A stretch of DNA of 64,000 nucleotides from Garcia nutans (GCA_947685225.1 CANTUV010000035.1:39122001-39186000); one strand, 5' to 3'. Counted from the stretch's first letter, positions 36,749 to 48,865 are shown. Translations and numbers: made by a program. Notes: generated by a model not told the origin, from the letters alone.

Positions 36749-39159
36749 TGTGATCGGGGATTTTTGTCCCCACTCCCGGTGGAATGGTTCTTGCGACTTC
36801 GGCACTGTTTAGGCTCAGGGCCTTAGAGAACACGAGCCTAAGCTCGGAGAAAATGAAATCACCACCCGGACGGGCCGGGAAAAAGAAAGGGGTGGATGAC
36901 TTAATTCCTAAGGAATACCCAACCTCCTAATGGGTTTGAAAAGTTGGGTACGTGCGGGGAAGGTGAGAAATGGATCAGCACCCTCACAACACCTAGTTCA
37001 TTAGAACCAGCCTCCTTTTCAGGTCTTAATATTATAAAATTCTTAAATATAATGATATTATCCATACTACATGCAACAATTAAAATAAAGCATCATTATA
37101 ATAAAATCAAAGTAATGTCCAAACAAAACAAATAAATGGACACACATCCGAGGATGGAAATATGTCCTTACATCGTCCATGTCTAAAATTAAATAGGACA
37201 CCCACCGAAAGGTGAAAACATGTCCTTTACATTGGTCCAAAATATAAAAGCAATTTAAATTATATGAAAATTAATTAATGAGGTACCCAATAATAGAAAC
37301 ATCCCTCTAATAATTTTAATACCAAAATAAACAAATAATAATCATAATAATAATGAAAATATCCATCCATGATAAATTAAATAAATCAAAATATATAATA
37401 AACAACATAATCAAATCTAAAATTTAATAAAGCAAATAAATATATAAATTTAGCGTTCACATCTTAAAATAGGGTTTTAGAATTTTAATTACTAAATTAG
37501 GGCTTTGGAAAAAAGGAAAATTAAATACACGGACTCATAATACACAAATGAATATTGAACCCTTCGACGAGCCCATACAGCAGTCCTGCTAGTTGGTTAG
37601 CGGGTGAGGGTCAAGAGGGAAATGCCCCAGAAAATTTTAGAAACTAACTTTTAGGGTTGTAGGTTTTGGCATTGAAAATTAAGGTTTTAGGAATTAGGAT
37701 TTAGAAAATAGGGTTTTGGGATTTTGAGGAAGTAATATTAATTTTTAATAGAATAATGCTACTGGATATTCTAAAGATTTAGGGTTCAGATGTTTTTATG
37801 AAAATAATGCTACTATGATTTTTAAAAAATAGGTTTGGTTAGGATTTTAAGCAAACAGATTGTTGTTTTGGTTTTTAGAAAGGTGTTAGGGTTTTAGATT
37901 TGAAAAAACATGTTTTAAGGCTATTAAGGGTTTAAGATTTTAACTTACTGCCTTTGAAAAATAATTTTGTAAAACATATTCGATCTTAGTATTTAGGAAA
38001 ACAGTTTAGAGCTTTATAGAAATAATTAAGATTAAAGTTTTTAGAAACTGTAAAGAAGATTAGGGTTTGGAGAATTAAAAAGACATTTTGAAGTTTCGAA
38101 AAAATAAGTTAGGGTTTAAATGATTAAGGAAATAGTTCGGGGCTTTTGGATTAACAAGACGGATTAGGATTTGGAATTCTCTGGATTTTTGAGCTATTGG
38201 ATGAACATAATATATAATTAGGGTTTATCAATTTAGACTATTGAATCAAAGCGATAACAAAAATAAACAAATGAAAACTAGTAAGAACAAAAACGATATA
38301 ACAATTGAATGTTTAAGCAAATTCAAGATTAAGACACAAAACCTGCGTTGAAGGTTCCACCGAATAGTTTATTGACTCCAAGCTACTGCCTGCATCAATA
38401 TTTATTTCTGGCCAAGTAAAGATCAAAGATAGTGATCACTGCCTTTGTTGGTTGATGAATGTTGGTTGTTTACTCCTCGATTGTTGGTAATTTATTTTTG
38501 TTGTTTTCTACCATGCTGTTTTACTCCTCTAAATCTCATTGCCGACCCTCTTCATCTTTCTCTCTGTTCTCTCCTTCTGTCCCTTGTTTCTTCTCTAAGG
38601 TTTTCTTTTATTTTTTTTTCGTACCCCTTTTCTCGTGTTTTAATGTGGTATTTATAGGAACAATAAAGTCCTAATCCTATTTTAATAAGGAAATACTATC
38701 CATTGAGGAAAAACAACAAAACCAGGTAAAACAAGATTTGATCAAAAAATAGGCAGTCCACGGGCTGTCGGGCCCGCGGGCTGCACTGACAAAAATTGCT
38801 ACAGGCTACGGGTGCGACGGGCTAGCTGGGCAAGCCAGTTCGTCGCAAAATTGGGCAAGCCCAGTTGCGGCGAATTGGGCAGTGCCCAATTCACTGCAGA
38901 TTGTTATCTGTGGCGAATTGGGCACTGCCCAATTCACCGCAGACAATTTCTGTGGGAAAATGGGCTGCCACGCGGCAGCGTTGCTGCCGATCCGCCCGAT
39001 TTTTATTTTTTTTATTTTTTCATTTTTTTCATTTTTTTATTTTTATTAAAAATAACTATTAAGTATTATAAGTAATTAAAATATTATTAAAATAATTATA
39101 ATACCACAAAAATCATTTAAACTATCGGATTTGATTAGGTCAAAAATTAAGGGTCTACA
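36749..39159 (-). repeat. B 5' LTR
   Basis: 2411 bp from TGTGATCGGG (36749) to GGGTCTACA (39159). The right side abuts the CTATC target duplication and the left side abuts the primer site. It has the same order of parts as the A LTR, but a different middle (37570-38450) also seen at 29258-29900. Confidence 0.93.
38872..38935 (-). repeat. Stacked palindromes in B LTR
   Basis: Two perfect 10-bp-arm palindromes, GAATTGGGCA and TGCCCAATTC with a 1-nt centre, lie at 38872-38892 and 38915-38935. More imperfect copies sit on both sides. Confidence 0.92.
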
Positions 39160-39164
39160 CTATC

Positions 39165-40489
39165 TTAATATGACTATCACAGTTTTATTCCATTTAGTCA
39201 AATTCCAACCTACCTTAAATTCATTAATTTCTTTCAATTCATAACCTAACTCAATTAGGTCAAACTTATTCTTAAATCTTACTTCTTTTTGGATTCATCT
39301 TCACGAACAATATTTTTTTTAACTTTTGGAGCTAATGATTGTATACAATCAATATACTTTACTTTTACTTTTCCATACAATTCCCACATAATTCTCATGA
39401 CTAGCTCTTAGCTTAATCACTTCCCCTAGTCTCATTCACTTTAAACATTATTTTCATTAACTTATTCATATTACCATTTTTAAACATGTTCAAGATAACT
39501 CTTAATCACTTTTCATAATTTCTCGCATTTATTATCTCTTCATATTACTTATAATTGCCATACTTACATAATCATTTCCTTACACATCATTTGTAGCTCA
39601 TCATATTTTCACAATTCTCTTTTGCTTCCACACTATTTATAGCCATAAATAAATTTCTAAAAATAAGATTATGAGTTCTAACTATACCAACCCCAAATTT
39701 TGCTTGTATCTCATAAAGCAAAACTATCAATTTCATCAAATGAATTTCACAATCGTGTCACCTCAAGCCCACACCCGTGAATTACAAGTAAACATTGCTT
39801 GTACTTCAAGTTTTCTCAAACAGTTTTTATTTCACTGTTATGTCCATGACTCGATGGTCACACGCCCGTGGCATCTCAAATGTATACATTTCTCACACGT
39901 TATTACCTTACTATTATCATTCCTTCATTGTTCATATCATATATATATATAAACACTTTTCTCTGTTCCCACATTCATATCTATATTTCTCTTCCTTTCC
40001 ATTATTTTTCAAATTTGTCAAGTGATCAATTCACTCATGATCACTTTCATATTTTATCTCATGTATAAATTTTCTCAAATTTTCACACAATTATCATATT
40101 CTTTAATTCACATACTCACTTAACATAATCACGAGTCACATTTACAATATGACTTATCTCCACATTTTATCTTTTTTCACAAACACATACATATTATATT
40201 GCATTTGATATTCCATCCCAATTTCATACTTTCATTATAATTTTTTTAAGTCATTTTTAAAATAGTTCATACTTTTAAAAAACATAGTTCATACTTTTAC
40301 TCATATTTTATATTTTTCCATACTTTTTCCCCTCTACACACAAAAATATTATTTCTCACATCAATTTTAACCACATACTCATTTATACATGTCACTTTAA
40401 AGAATATCTTTATTCTTTAAAGAATGCCCAAATACATAATAGCATACATTATCAATTAAATTAAATGTTATAAAAGTATGTACTAACCA
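39165..40489 (-). mobile_element. F interior, upstream part, non-coding
   Basis: It continues F after the B target duplication. In reverse complement, the GGTTGGAATTTGA...TGTGATAG stretch next to the B insertion site aligns with Y near 51585-51629. No ORF with a domain is seen. It contains ACACGCCCGTGG (near 39862) and CACACCCGTG words. F's 5' LTR and primer site are missing; the segment stops where the truncated D LTR begins. Confidence 0.7.
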
Positions 40490-42380
40490 TATAGTCCTTT
40501 ATTGATTTGGAGACTCTACCATTCGATCAGCAAAAAAAAGAAGCCTTAGCAAGCAAGATATGGACTTTGATCTGGGAGGAAAAAATTGTTTGATTGATTT
40601 GGAGACTCAACCATTCGATCAGCAAAAAAAAAGAAGCCTTAGCAAGCAAGAGACATTAGCAATAATCAATCCATCAAAGGCAATGACACTGCCTTTGTCT
40701 TTGTTCATCTAGAAGCAAATTGTGGAGGAACTAACAAACAGAGGTTTGATTATAAATCTTTGATTTGATGTTATTTACAATGTTTCCATCATTTGTGTTT
40801 TAAGTAAACTAAATTATTAAACTTAGTAGTATATTTTACATTAAATCATACATTCATCCAGTAGCCTTAGTCAGTAATTAAAACTTCAAAACGCTAAAAC
40901 CATTCTTCTCTTGCCAGAAACTTTAAAACCCTAAAATTGTTTCTCTCCTATTTTTAAAAACATCAAAACCCTAAAATTGTTTTTCTTTTTCCAGAAACCT
41001 TAAAGACCCTAAAACTATTCTTCTACTTCCAAAAGCTTTAAAACCCTGAATTTTTTTCCCCGAACTATTTTCATCTAAACCATAACTTTTTGTCCAAAAT
41101 TTCCAAATGTTTTCTTAAATCTCCAAACCCTAATCTTCTTTACGTTTTCTAAAAATCATAATTATTTTTATAAAACTCTAAACTGTTTTCTTAAATCCTA
41201 AAATCAAATATGTTTTCCAAAATATCAAAAAACCCTAATTCTCTTAAAACCCAATACAGTGAACCCTAGTTTTCATAAATCTTAAATTCTTAAAACATCA
41301 AAACTTATGACAAATTCAACAACACCCTAAACCCTAATCCAGTGAACATAAAACCCAATCTAGTAAATCTAAACCCTAAAGCCATAATCCAGTAAACCTA
41401 AAATCACAATCCAATAAACATGAATTATAAACTCAAATGTCTTAAGATTCCAAAACCCTAAATTCATGATGTTACCCCTAAACCCTAATTTGATTAACCA
41501 AAGAACCATACTAATTTCTTAAATTTATAAAACCCTAATCCATTCTATTTTTTCAAAATCTTCACAGTAGCCTAAATAATAATAATAATAATTTCAAAAT
41601 CCCCAAAACCCTAAATATTAATTAAAGAATTCTAAATTGAGACATAAACCAAAAATTGTATCTTTATTTGTTTTATTTAATTTTTGATTTGATTATGTAG
41701 TTTATTATATGTTTTGATGGTTGATTTAATTTCAATGCTTGATTTATTTAATTTACCATGGATGATTATTTTCTTTATTGTTATGATTATTATTTGTTTG
41801 TTTTAGCATTAAAATTGTAAGAGGTATGTTTCCACTTTGTGGGTACCTCATTAGTTAAGTATCATGTAATTTAAATTTCTCTAATATTTTGGACCAATGT
41901 AAAGGACATATTTCCACCTTTCGGTGGGTGTCCTATTTAGTTTAGACATAGATGATGTAAAGACATGTTTCCATCTTCGGATGGGTGTCCACTTATTTGC
42001 TTTATTTGGATATTGCTTTGATTTTAATATAATGATGCTTTATTTTAATTGTTGCATGTAATATGGATAATATTGTTATACTTAAGAATTTTATAATATT
42101 AAGACCTGCAAAGGAGGTCGGTTCCAATGAACCGAGCATTGTGGTGGTGCTGGGCCATGTCTCACCTTCCCCGCATGTACCTAACTTTCTGAACCCATTA
42201 GGGGGCTAGGAATTCCTTAGGAATCGAGTTATCCACCCCTTTCTTTTTCCTGTCCTGTCCGGGTGGCGACTTCATTTTTCTCTGGGCTTAGGTTCGAGTT
42301 CTCTAAGGCCCCAAGCTTAAAGAGTGCCGAAGTCTCAAGAACCATTCCACCGGGAGTGGGGGCTAAAATTCCCGCTCACA
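40490..42380 (+). repeat. D 5' LTR, 5'-truncated
   Basis: It matches the reverse complement of the A, B and solo Tat LTRs from the ATCAAAGGC / TTTGTTCATC segment to the end CCCGCTCACA (42380). The expected start TGTAGACCC and the GC-palindrome block are missing, so about 0.5 kb is lost at the left. It has an AAACCCTAA-rich tract at 40890-41620. Its 3' end next to the primer site fixes the orientation of all Tat LTRs here. Confidence 0.88.
40504..40650 (+). repeat. 92-bp-period duplication at the broken D LTR edge
   Basis: GATTTGGAGACTC...AAGCCTTAGCAAGCAAGA occurs at 40504 and again at 40596, about 55 bp each and nearly identical. It lies at the truncation boundary. Confidence 0.88.
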
Positions 42381-42381
42381 A

Positions 42382-42400
42382 TGGCGACTCCACTGGAGAT
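42382..42400 (+). other. Primer binding site of D
   Basis: TGGCGACTCCACTGGAGAT begins one base after the LTR end CGCTCACA. It is the best-preserved Tat-type primer site in the window. Confidence 0.85.
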
Positions 42401-43541
42401 AAGAGAAGTTGATTCCGTTAGTCTTTATGTTATTCTATTCTTTCTTATAATGATATTATCCATTGCATCATATTAGATTGCATTATGTGCATGAGTTAGG
42501 ATGCCTGTGTTACCTGTGTTTTATTATGTAAGGGATACCATACTTTCACACAAGGTATGGAGATCGAGCATGGCATAACCACTCATAGCCTTGTACCATT
42601 TGGTATATACTTGCTATGGAACCTAAGCCTTTTCAACCCAAAGACTAAAGCTCATGTAATTGGCCTAGTTACTTTCCTTAGGTTTTAACCCCAAATGCTT
42701 GTTGTTTGACTATGGTTTGTTTATCTTGGCTTAAATCATGGCTTATTTGGTTTGTTCTTTTTCTAATATGACCTAAGTACATTTGTAAGCTCAAAACAAA
42801 TTTTCTTTTAAGTCTAAAAGACCAAAACTATTTTCAAAACTTTTCAAGATGGTCTTTGAACATAAAACTTTTCTAAAAACAAATCAAAAATACTTTTCTC
42901 ATGATTACAAAGCCCAAAATATGCTTTTTGTAAAATCTTTTTTACAATGGGCTTAGAAATAAAATTATTTTCATCCAAAAGAGCTTGCAAATTATTTAGG
43001 TCAATTATGAAATGCTAAAAATCAATTGTAAGCCTAGTTTATACTAAGAATAATTAACCATGGGCTTGTTTTTATCATGAACCATTAGTTACTTTTTCAA
43101 GTGAGAAATCTATTTATAATAAACCTCTTAATTTAGTTTTAATCCAATATAGCATAAAAGCTACTTTAGTTGGTTGAATGGATTAAAACCTAATTAATAG
43201 GAATTATCATAAAGTGATTTCCATTTTTAAATATAACTATTGGTTGAAATGTCCGAGAGAATTATTCGAAAATAAGATACCTCATGTTGGTATTTTGTTA
43301 ACCATATACCTAGGAAAAGAGACTCGCCATTCATGTGTGGATGTTATAAGGTTGGAAGGGACGTTCTACTTATCTTTGTTGATTGTTTGTGCATACATGC
43401 ATACATACATTTGCATCTCATATCATTGATCCTCTCTGGCTTACAGCCCTGGATTATGACAGTTCAAAAGCTTATGACAATCTGACCTACGCCGGAGACG
43501 AAGAATCTAGTAGCAACTCAAACACTTGCTCACCTAAAGCA
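42401..43541 (+). other. D 5' leader
   Basis: Untranslated region homologous to the A and B leaders. The ORF at 43214-43429 contains stops in homologues and has no domain. Confidence 0.75.
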
Positions 43542-44065
43542 ATGGAGCCCGAATAAATTCAAAGAATGATGGATGGCGCCCTTAATGCCAAGATGGAAGA
43601 AATAAAAGAGGCCCTAGCTGAGACCATGAAGAACCAATTGGCTGCTATTTTAGGAAATCATGCCGAAGCATCTGCTAGCACTAAGAAGCTAAAGGACAAA
43701 GGGAAGACTAAAGTTGGTGAAGTGGTTTTTGATGATGATAAGGTGATCATTGATGATGATGATGATTAGGCTCAATACTTCCAAGATCCTCAAGACAAGA
43801 AGAAAGAACCAAAGATTGTTGAAAGATCAGCTATGGAGAAAATTGAGACTTCTAATGTTGAAAAGATGATTGCGGACCTAGAAAGGAAATTTGAGAAGAA
43901 GCTGAAAATCGAAGAATTGTCCGAAGTTGACAAATTATTTGAGCTAGATGAAGAAGTTCCGTATAAGTTCAACATGCCATCCTTTGCAAAGTTTGATGGA
44001 ACCAAAAATCCTCACCTCCATGTGAAGCAGTATATCACTGCTATGCAGTCTGCCCGAGCTACTAA
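43542..44065 (+). pseudogene. D gag, N-terminal part, cut by LTR X
   Basis: It starts ATGGAGCCCG and reads close to B gag (RMMDG..NAKMEEIKEALAE, then the DDDKVIIDDDDD acidic run). The capsid core begins (EEVPYKF, PHLHVKQYITAM) and is cut at 44065 by TGTAATATCC of LTR X. It has in-frame TAA at 43554-43556 (B has CAA) and TAG at 43767-43769 (B has TGG). The middle of gag, including the rest of the core, is absent anywhere to the right. It is the same protein type as B, so D and B share a recent source for gag. Confidence 0.9.
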
Positions 44066-45682
44066 TGTAATATCCTAATGTATGCCCTAGAAGTTTTGAT
44101 ATAATTGTTGTTTTATTTGAATTAAAATGTATATGTGTAATTGGAAAGAGAAAAGAACTTAAAAGAGAGTGTATATGTTGTATATATAGAAATATATATA
44201 ACATATACACAAGTCAAATGGATGGTCAAAGGAAGAAGATATTTATTTTGTTACTTATGAAATTACTAAAAAGGATATTAAGTGAAAGGAAGTTTAATTA
44301 TATAGAGAGGGTATTTAGGTAATTTTCTTTTTAAATTGCTTGGTGGAGGTTTAAAGAGATGAAAAGTTTGACTTTGTTCTTCATTTTCTTTTCTTTCTCT
44401 TTGGTGGCCGGACATGATCAAGACAAGAGAGCAAGAGGAAGGTTTTGAGTTCTAAGATCAAATTGAAAGAGTTTTCAAGTGATTAAGTGGAAATTCAAGA
44501 AGTTTCACTATTTTGGTAAGTTCTCTCTCTCTTGATTTCTTTTGTTCTTCTTGAAGTTGTGTTTGAGGTTGATGAATTGTTGTTGATGGTATGATTAGGT
44601 TTGTTTGTGGTGTGTTTATAAGTGTTGAAATTGATTTTAAGATAAGAAGTTGAGTTGGTGTTGTTATTGGAAGTGTTTGAGTTGAGTTTGTTTTAGGGTT
44701 TTGAAGTGGTAAGTGATGTTTACCTTGAATTTGGTCAATTATTTTGATAGATCTTCATGTTGTTTGTGTTTGTTGGAGTTGTAAGCCTAGAATATGTGAA
44801 ATTGGTCCGAAACAGTAGCATTTTGGATGCTACGCCCGTGGCCCTTGGTTGCCATGGTTGTGGCCATTTGTAGCCATGGCCGTGGAGGTTTGGAGCAAGG
44901 GAGGCAGAACCAATCTTTAACCCACGCCCGTGGGGGTTGGGATGGCCACGGCCGTGGGCTCTAATGTGTAGTGTTGAGTTATAATTTGTGATCTAAAGGT
45001 CTAAGATGAGGTTAATAAGTGATAAATTGTATTGAAATTCATGTATTGTATCATTTTTGGACTAGGTTTTGGAAGAAGGTGATTTACCCTAATTTAAGAA
45101 GTGAAGAATTCTTGGAAAAAGGAAGTGTATAGATTTGTATAAGTGGTGCTTAAGGTAAGTACAAACTACATTATTGCATACATTCATATGACGTTGAGAC
45201 TTAACATACATTTGATTGTAATGTGTTAAGAAACATAATGTTATGTTGGATATAATGTGAACATTGATGATGCATATGAATAATGATATGTTGTGCACAA
45301 TGTGGAATGTATGTTGAAGATTCTAAATCTATGAATAAGGTAAATTGCTATGTAAATATATATCGATGATGAACATTCTTAATGGATGTTCAATGTAATT
45401 GATTGTGAGTACTTAAATGATGAATTGAGATATATTAAAATGTGAAACCAATGTGATGGGTTGAAATGATGTAAATGATATGATTGAGGCATGTTTGCCT
45501 AGATGGTGTTTAATGCAAATGATGATATATATGTATACTATCTTGATGTGAAAAGAAGCCATGATTGTTGGCTATGATAATGCAAATGAGATAATGGAGG
45601 CATGATTGCCTATTTGATTATGAGAATGAAATGAATTGAGAAAGAAATGTACAAAGATATAAATAAATGAAAAGATTGTGTG
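44066..45682 (+). mobile_element. LTR X, 5' part of a Tekay-type LTR
   Basis: It begins TGTAATATCCTAATG and follows the E LTR (57092 to about 58720) block by block: U3 hairpin (44170-44210), donor-like GGTAAGTTC (44516), GC modules (44828-44960) and exon-like block (45066-45154). It is cut at 45682 by Y, and its remaining part is nowhere to the right. ACTAA (44061-44065) is the left flank; no partner remains. Confidence 0.88.
45066..45154 (+). other. Exon-like block in LTR X
   Basis: 89 bp between the acceptor-like TTTTTGGACTAG and donor-like AAG/GTAAGTAC. It matches the 89-bp block in Y (46992-47080) and the 87-bp block in E (58280-58366). Confidence 0.55.
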
Positions 45683-48600
45683 TGTAATATCCTCATATAT
45701 GCCCTAGAAGTTGTGATTATGTTGTTGTTGTTGTTATATAATTGGATTGAATATATGTGTTAAATTACAAGAGAAAAGAAATAGAGAAAAGAATGTTTAT
45801 GTATATGTGATTTGGGAAAGAATTTAGGGTTTAGAGAGAATGGTATATGTTGTGTATATGATGATATATATAACATATAAGTTGGTCAAAATGAAGAGTC
45901 AAGGAAAGAAGATATTTATTTCTGTTAAGTGTGAAGTTACTATAAAGGGCATGTAATGAATGGTAATCAAGACAAATGGTATAAGGGTGTTTAGGTAATT
46001 ACTCTTGTTGAATCACTTGGTGGAGATTTAAAGAGGTGATATTTTGTCTTTTCTTCATTTCCTTCTTCTTCTTCTTCTCTTCTCCACGTTGGTTGGCTCC
46101 TCCTTAGACAAGAGAGAGCAAAGTGAGATTTGTTTAATTCTAACATCAAATTGAAGGGAGAATCAAAGGATTTAATTGAAGATTTGTGGAATTCAACAAC
46201 TTAGGTAAGTTCTTTCTCTTGATTTTCCTTTGTTCTTTTGAAATTGTGTTTGGGATTGGTGAGTTGATATGGATGGTTGATGGAGTGTGTTTGTGTATGG
46301 TGTGTGTAAAAGTGTTGAAATGGAATTAAAGATAAGAAGCTAGGTTGGTGTTGGTGATGGAAGAGTAAGAGTTGTGTTTAGTGAATTTTTTTCTGTTTTA
46401 CAATTAGTAAAGGCTGTGACTTGTATGATTTTTAATTAATTATAGAAAAATGTTCTTGAAGTGAATTTTTGATATGTTGTGCCTCTATGAGTCTAGAATG
46501 ACTGAAAAATATGTTGATTCGATTTTGGAATGGTTATGAGTTTAGAAAGATTATTTTTATTAGACCTGTTCCAGCAGGTACCTTAACTGAGACAGCTATA
46601 TTTCGGGATTTTTAATAAAATGTAGAAAAATCATATCCAATTGAATTTTGGATATGTTGTTGCTAAGTGAGTCTAGTATTTGAGAAAAATAATTTGGAAC
46701 CACGTTGATTGAATTTGATTTATGGAATTCACAAAGTTCAGAACTGCTGCCAGGATGCAGGGCAATTGGGGCAGTCTAGTTAGGTGAACTATTTGACCAA
46801 GATTTTGTGTTCATTTTGATCTGAAATTTTAAAGGAATGATTTTAAGATACAAAACTAAATTCTGTAAAAATTTTAGAATTTTTACTCAAGTAGATTAGT
46901 TTATACAATTTTTCAAAATAAGGATAAAATGGAGTCTTAAACCAGAATATACTATTCATATGGTCATTTTGCTAATATTCCTTTGGATTAGGTTTTGAAG
47001 AGATTGGGTTGCATTAACCTAAATGTGGAGAATTCTTGGAAAGAAAAGAAATGTATAGATTGATGGGACTAGTTCTTGAGGTAAGTACCAATACATATGA
47101 TTGTATTTAATTACATAATTTGAGGCTTAACACATTTGTTTGCAAATGTGTTAAGTGATCTATTATATTGTTAACATAATTGGACTAAGGTGATGATTGA
47201 ATGATGTGAAGGATGTGAAGATCATTAACCAGGTAAGCATAAACCCTATTTGATTGTATATCCTTATATGTCTTTGAACATTAACACATTGGGATGAAAG
47301 TGTTAAATAAGCTATTATATTGTGAATGTAAATGAAGAATATATATAAAGGATGAAATATGAAATGGGAAAGGTAGGAAGAAATGAGGATCATTCTTAAG
47401 GTATGTGCAATTTGTTATGATAAATGCTCTAGTAATGAATGATGTTAATGTGTTTTGAGAAGTGAGAAAATGTTATGTTATATGCATTGTGAATCTTGTG
47501 TATGGCAATGTATTATATGAATAATATACTTTGAAATGTGATATCAATGATGCTATATGTATCATATGGATTGAGAAATGATATGATATGAAGCCATTGT
47601 GATTGGCTATGATAATTCAATTGAAAGAGATAAGGCATGTTGGCCTAATTGATGATGAGATTGATAATGAAATAATAAATGAATTGTTTGTTTAATATGT
47701 TATTCAGTTTCAGAGTTCTGGATTTGGGTGGCATGCCTAAGAAATGATGAAAGGTAACAGTCTTGCCGGGTTGAGGATCTCCTCATATGTGTTGAGTTGA
47801 TGGTCCAAGAGACTGGGTCTGTTACACTATGAGAATTGTGAATATGAGATATATGATTTGTAACAGTCTTGCCGGGTTGAGGATCTCCTCATATGTGTTG
47901 AGTTGATGGTCCAAGAGACTGGGTCTGTTACACTATCCATGGATAGAGATACATGTATATACATTGCCTACGGGCGTGATGATTGTGACTATGAACCAAA
48001 GCAGTAACTCTGAACTTTGAATAACATATTAGTGTTTTGGGCCCGAGTCTGTCTTTATTGTCAATGTGAATTGCAAGTATTGAAATATTGATTGTGAGTA
48101 TTAATAATGAATTATGCTTGGTGAATTGTGAATAATATAATGTTATTAAGTGTAATATGTAAATGAATTGTGGTTGATGATAAAGGTTGTCTTTATTGTA
48201 AATGTGATTTATGATTTGTATGATATGTAATTTGTGTATTGCAATAATGATTGGTATGGTATATATAATGTAGGGGTATTAATATATTGGTTTTGAGTAT
48301 TGGTGATGCATTGGGGTTGGTGATAATATTATGTATATATGTACATCATATTTGAAATTAGCTAGGATATATTAAAGATGAAATTAAAAAGAAAAGAAGA
48401 TATGATAAGAACCAATTATATATTGAATTGATGTATCATTATATGTCAATACTTCTATACTATATGTTTATATTTTATAGTTGGACTACTAAGCTCTCGG
48501 GCTTAGTGCGGGTGTTTATTCGCGCAGGTATATAGATGGAAGATATGAAGTCTTTTGTTATGCCACAAGAAGAGTAAAGTTTGTCGAGACCAACTAGAGG

Positions 48601-48846
48601 GTAATGCATACATGTATAAACTTTAATTATGATGTATTTCTGACGAGAGAGTATGTTATATGTATAAATGAAGTTTTTGATAAAGATAATGATTTTGTAA
48701 ATGTTATTTAAATTAATGTATTATGGTTTGAACTCTGTTACAGGTTTTTAAAAGGTAACGAAAAGTGACATCCTTATACTTTATATATTTACTGTATGTA
48801 TACTAGGTATACGCATAGTACTTATATAGGGTATCGGGGTGTTACA
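45683..48846 (+). repeat. Y 5' LTR
   Basis: 3164 bp from TGTAATATCC to GGGTGTTACA. It holds a U3 hairpin (45843-45880), donor-like TTAGGTAAGTTC (46205) and an exon-like block (46992-47080). Two further donor-like sites follow in duplicated downstream sequence (near 47234 and 47401). It also has two 72-bp modules (47754-47931) and the paired hairpin (48491-48526). Confidence 0.95.
47754..47931 (+). repeat. Two 72-bp modules bounded by GTAACAG and CTGTTAC (Y)
   Basis: Units at 47754-47825 and 47860-47931 read the same base for base and are separated by 34 bp of AT-rich DNA. Each begins GTAACAGTCT and ends GGGTCTGTTAC, so each could close a 7-bp stem. E has diverged copies at 58859-59004. Confidence 0.93.
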
Positions 48847-48853
48847 ATTATTT

Positions 48854-48865
48854 TGGTATCAGAGC
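48854..48865 (+). other. Primer binding site of Y
   Basis: TGGTATCAGAGC, complementary to the 3' end of plant initiator tRNA-Met, 7 bp after the LTR end. It is the standard site in chromoviruses. Confidence 0.95.

Larger units (their letters stand above)
18563..39159 (-). mobile_element. Element B: gag-only Tat/Ogre-type retrotransposon, minus strand, with A nested in its 3' LTR
   Basis: The edges are TGTGAGCAGG (18563) and GGGTCTACA (39159). Both flanks carry CTATC (18558-18562 and 39160-39164), so the whole 20.6 kb entered F as one insertion plus one later nested insertion. In element order: 5' LTR 36749-39159, primer site, leader, gag 35558-34173, a 3.6-kb 3' UTR with tandem repeats, polypurine tract, and a 3' LTR split into 29258-30569 and 18563-19407. 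No protease, RT, RNase H or integrase remnant is visible. This fits non-autonomous elements with only gag (TR-GAG), which need enzymes from another element. Confidence 0.9.

Noticed and set aside
43214..43429. ORF upstream of D gag, and the upstream extension of B gag to 35759
   Set aside because: No conserved domain; the frame is interrupted in homologous leaders. Gag similarity starts at the MEPE methionine.
44066..45682. X as the 5' LTR of the same element as Y
   Set aside because: X and Y LTRs differ clearly in sequence (for example GC modules are present in X and absent in Y), and Y starts with a complete TG end inside X.
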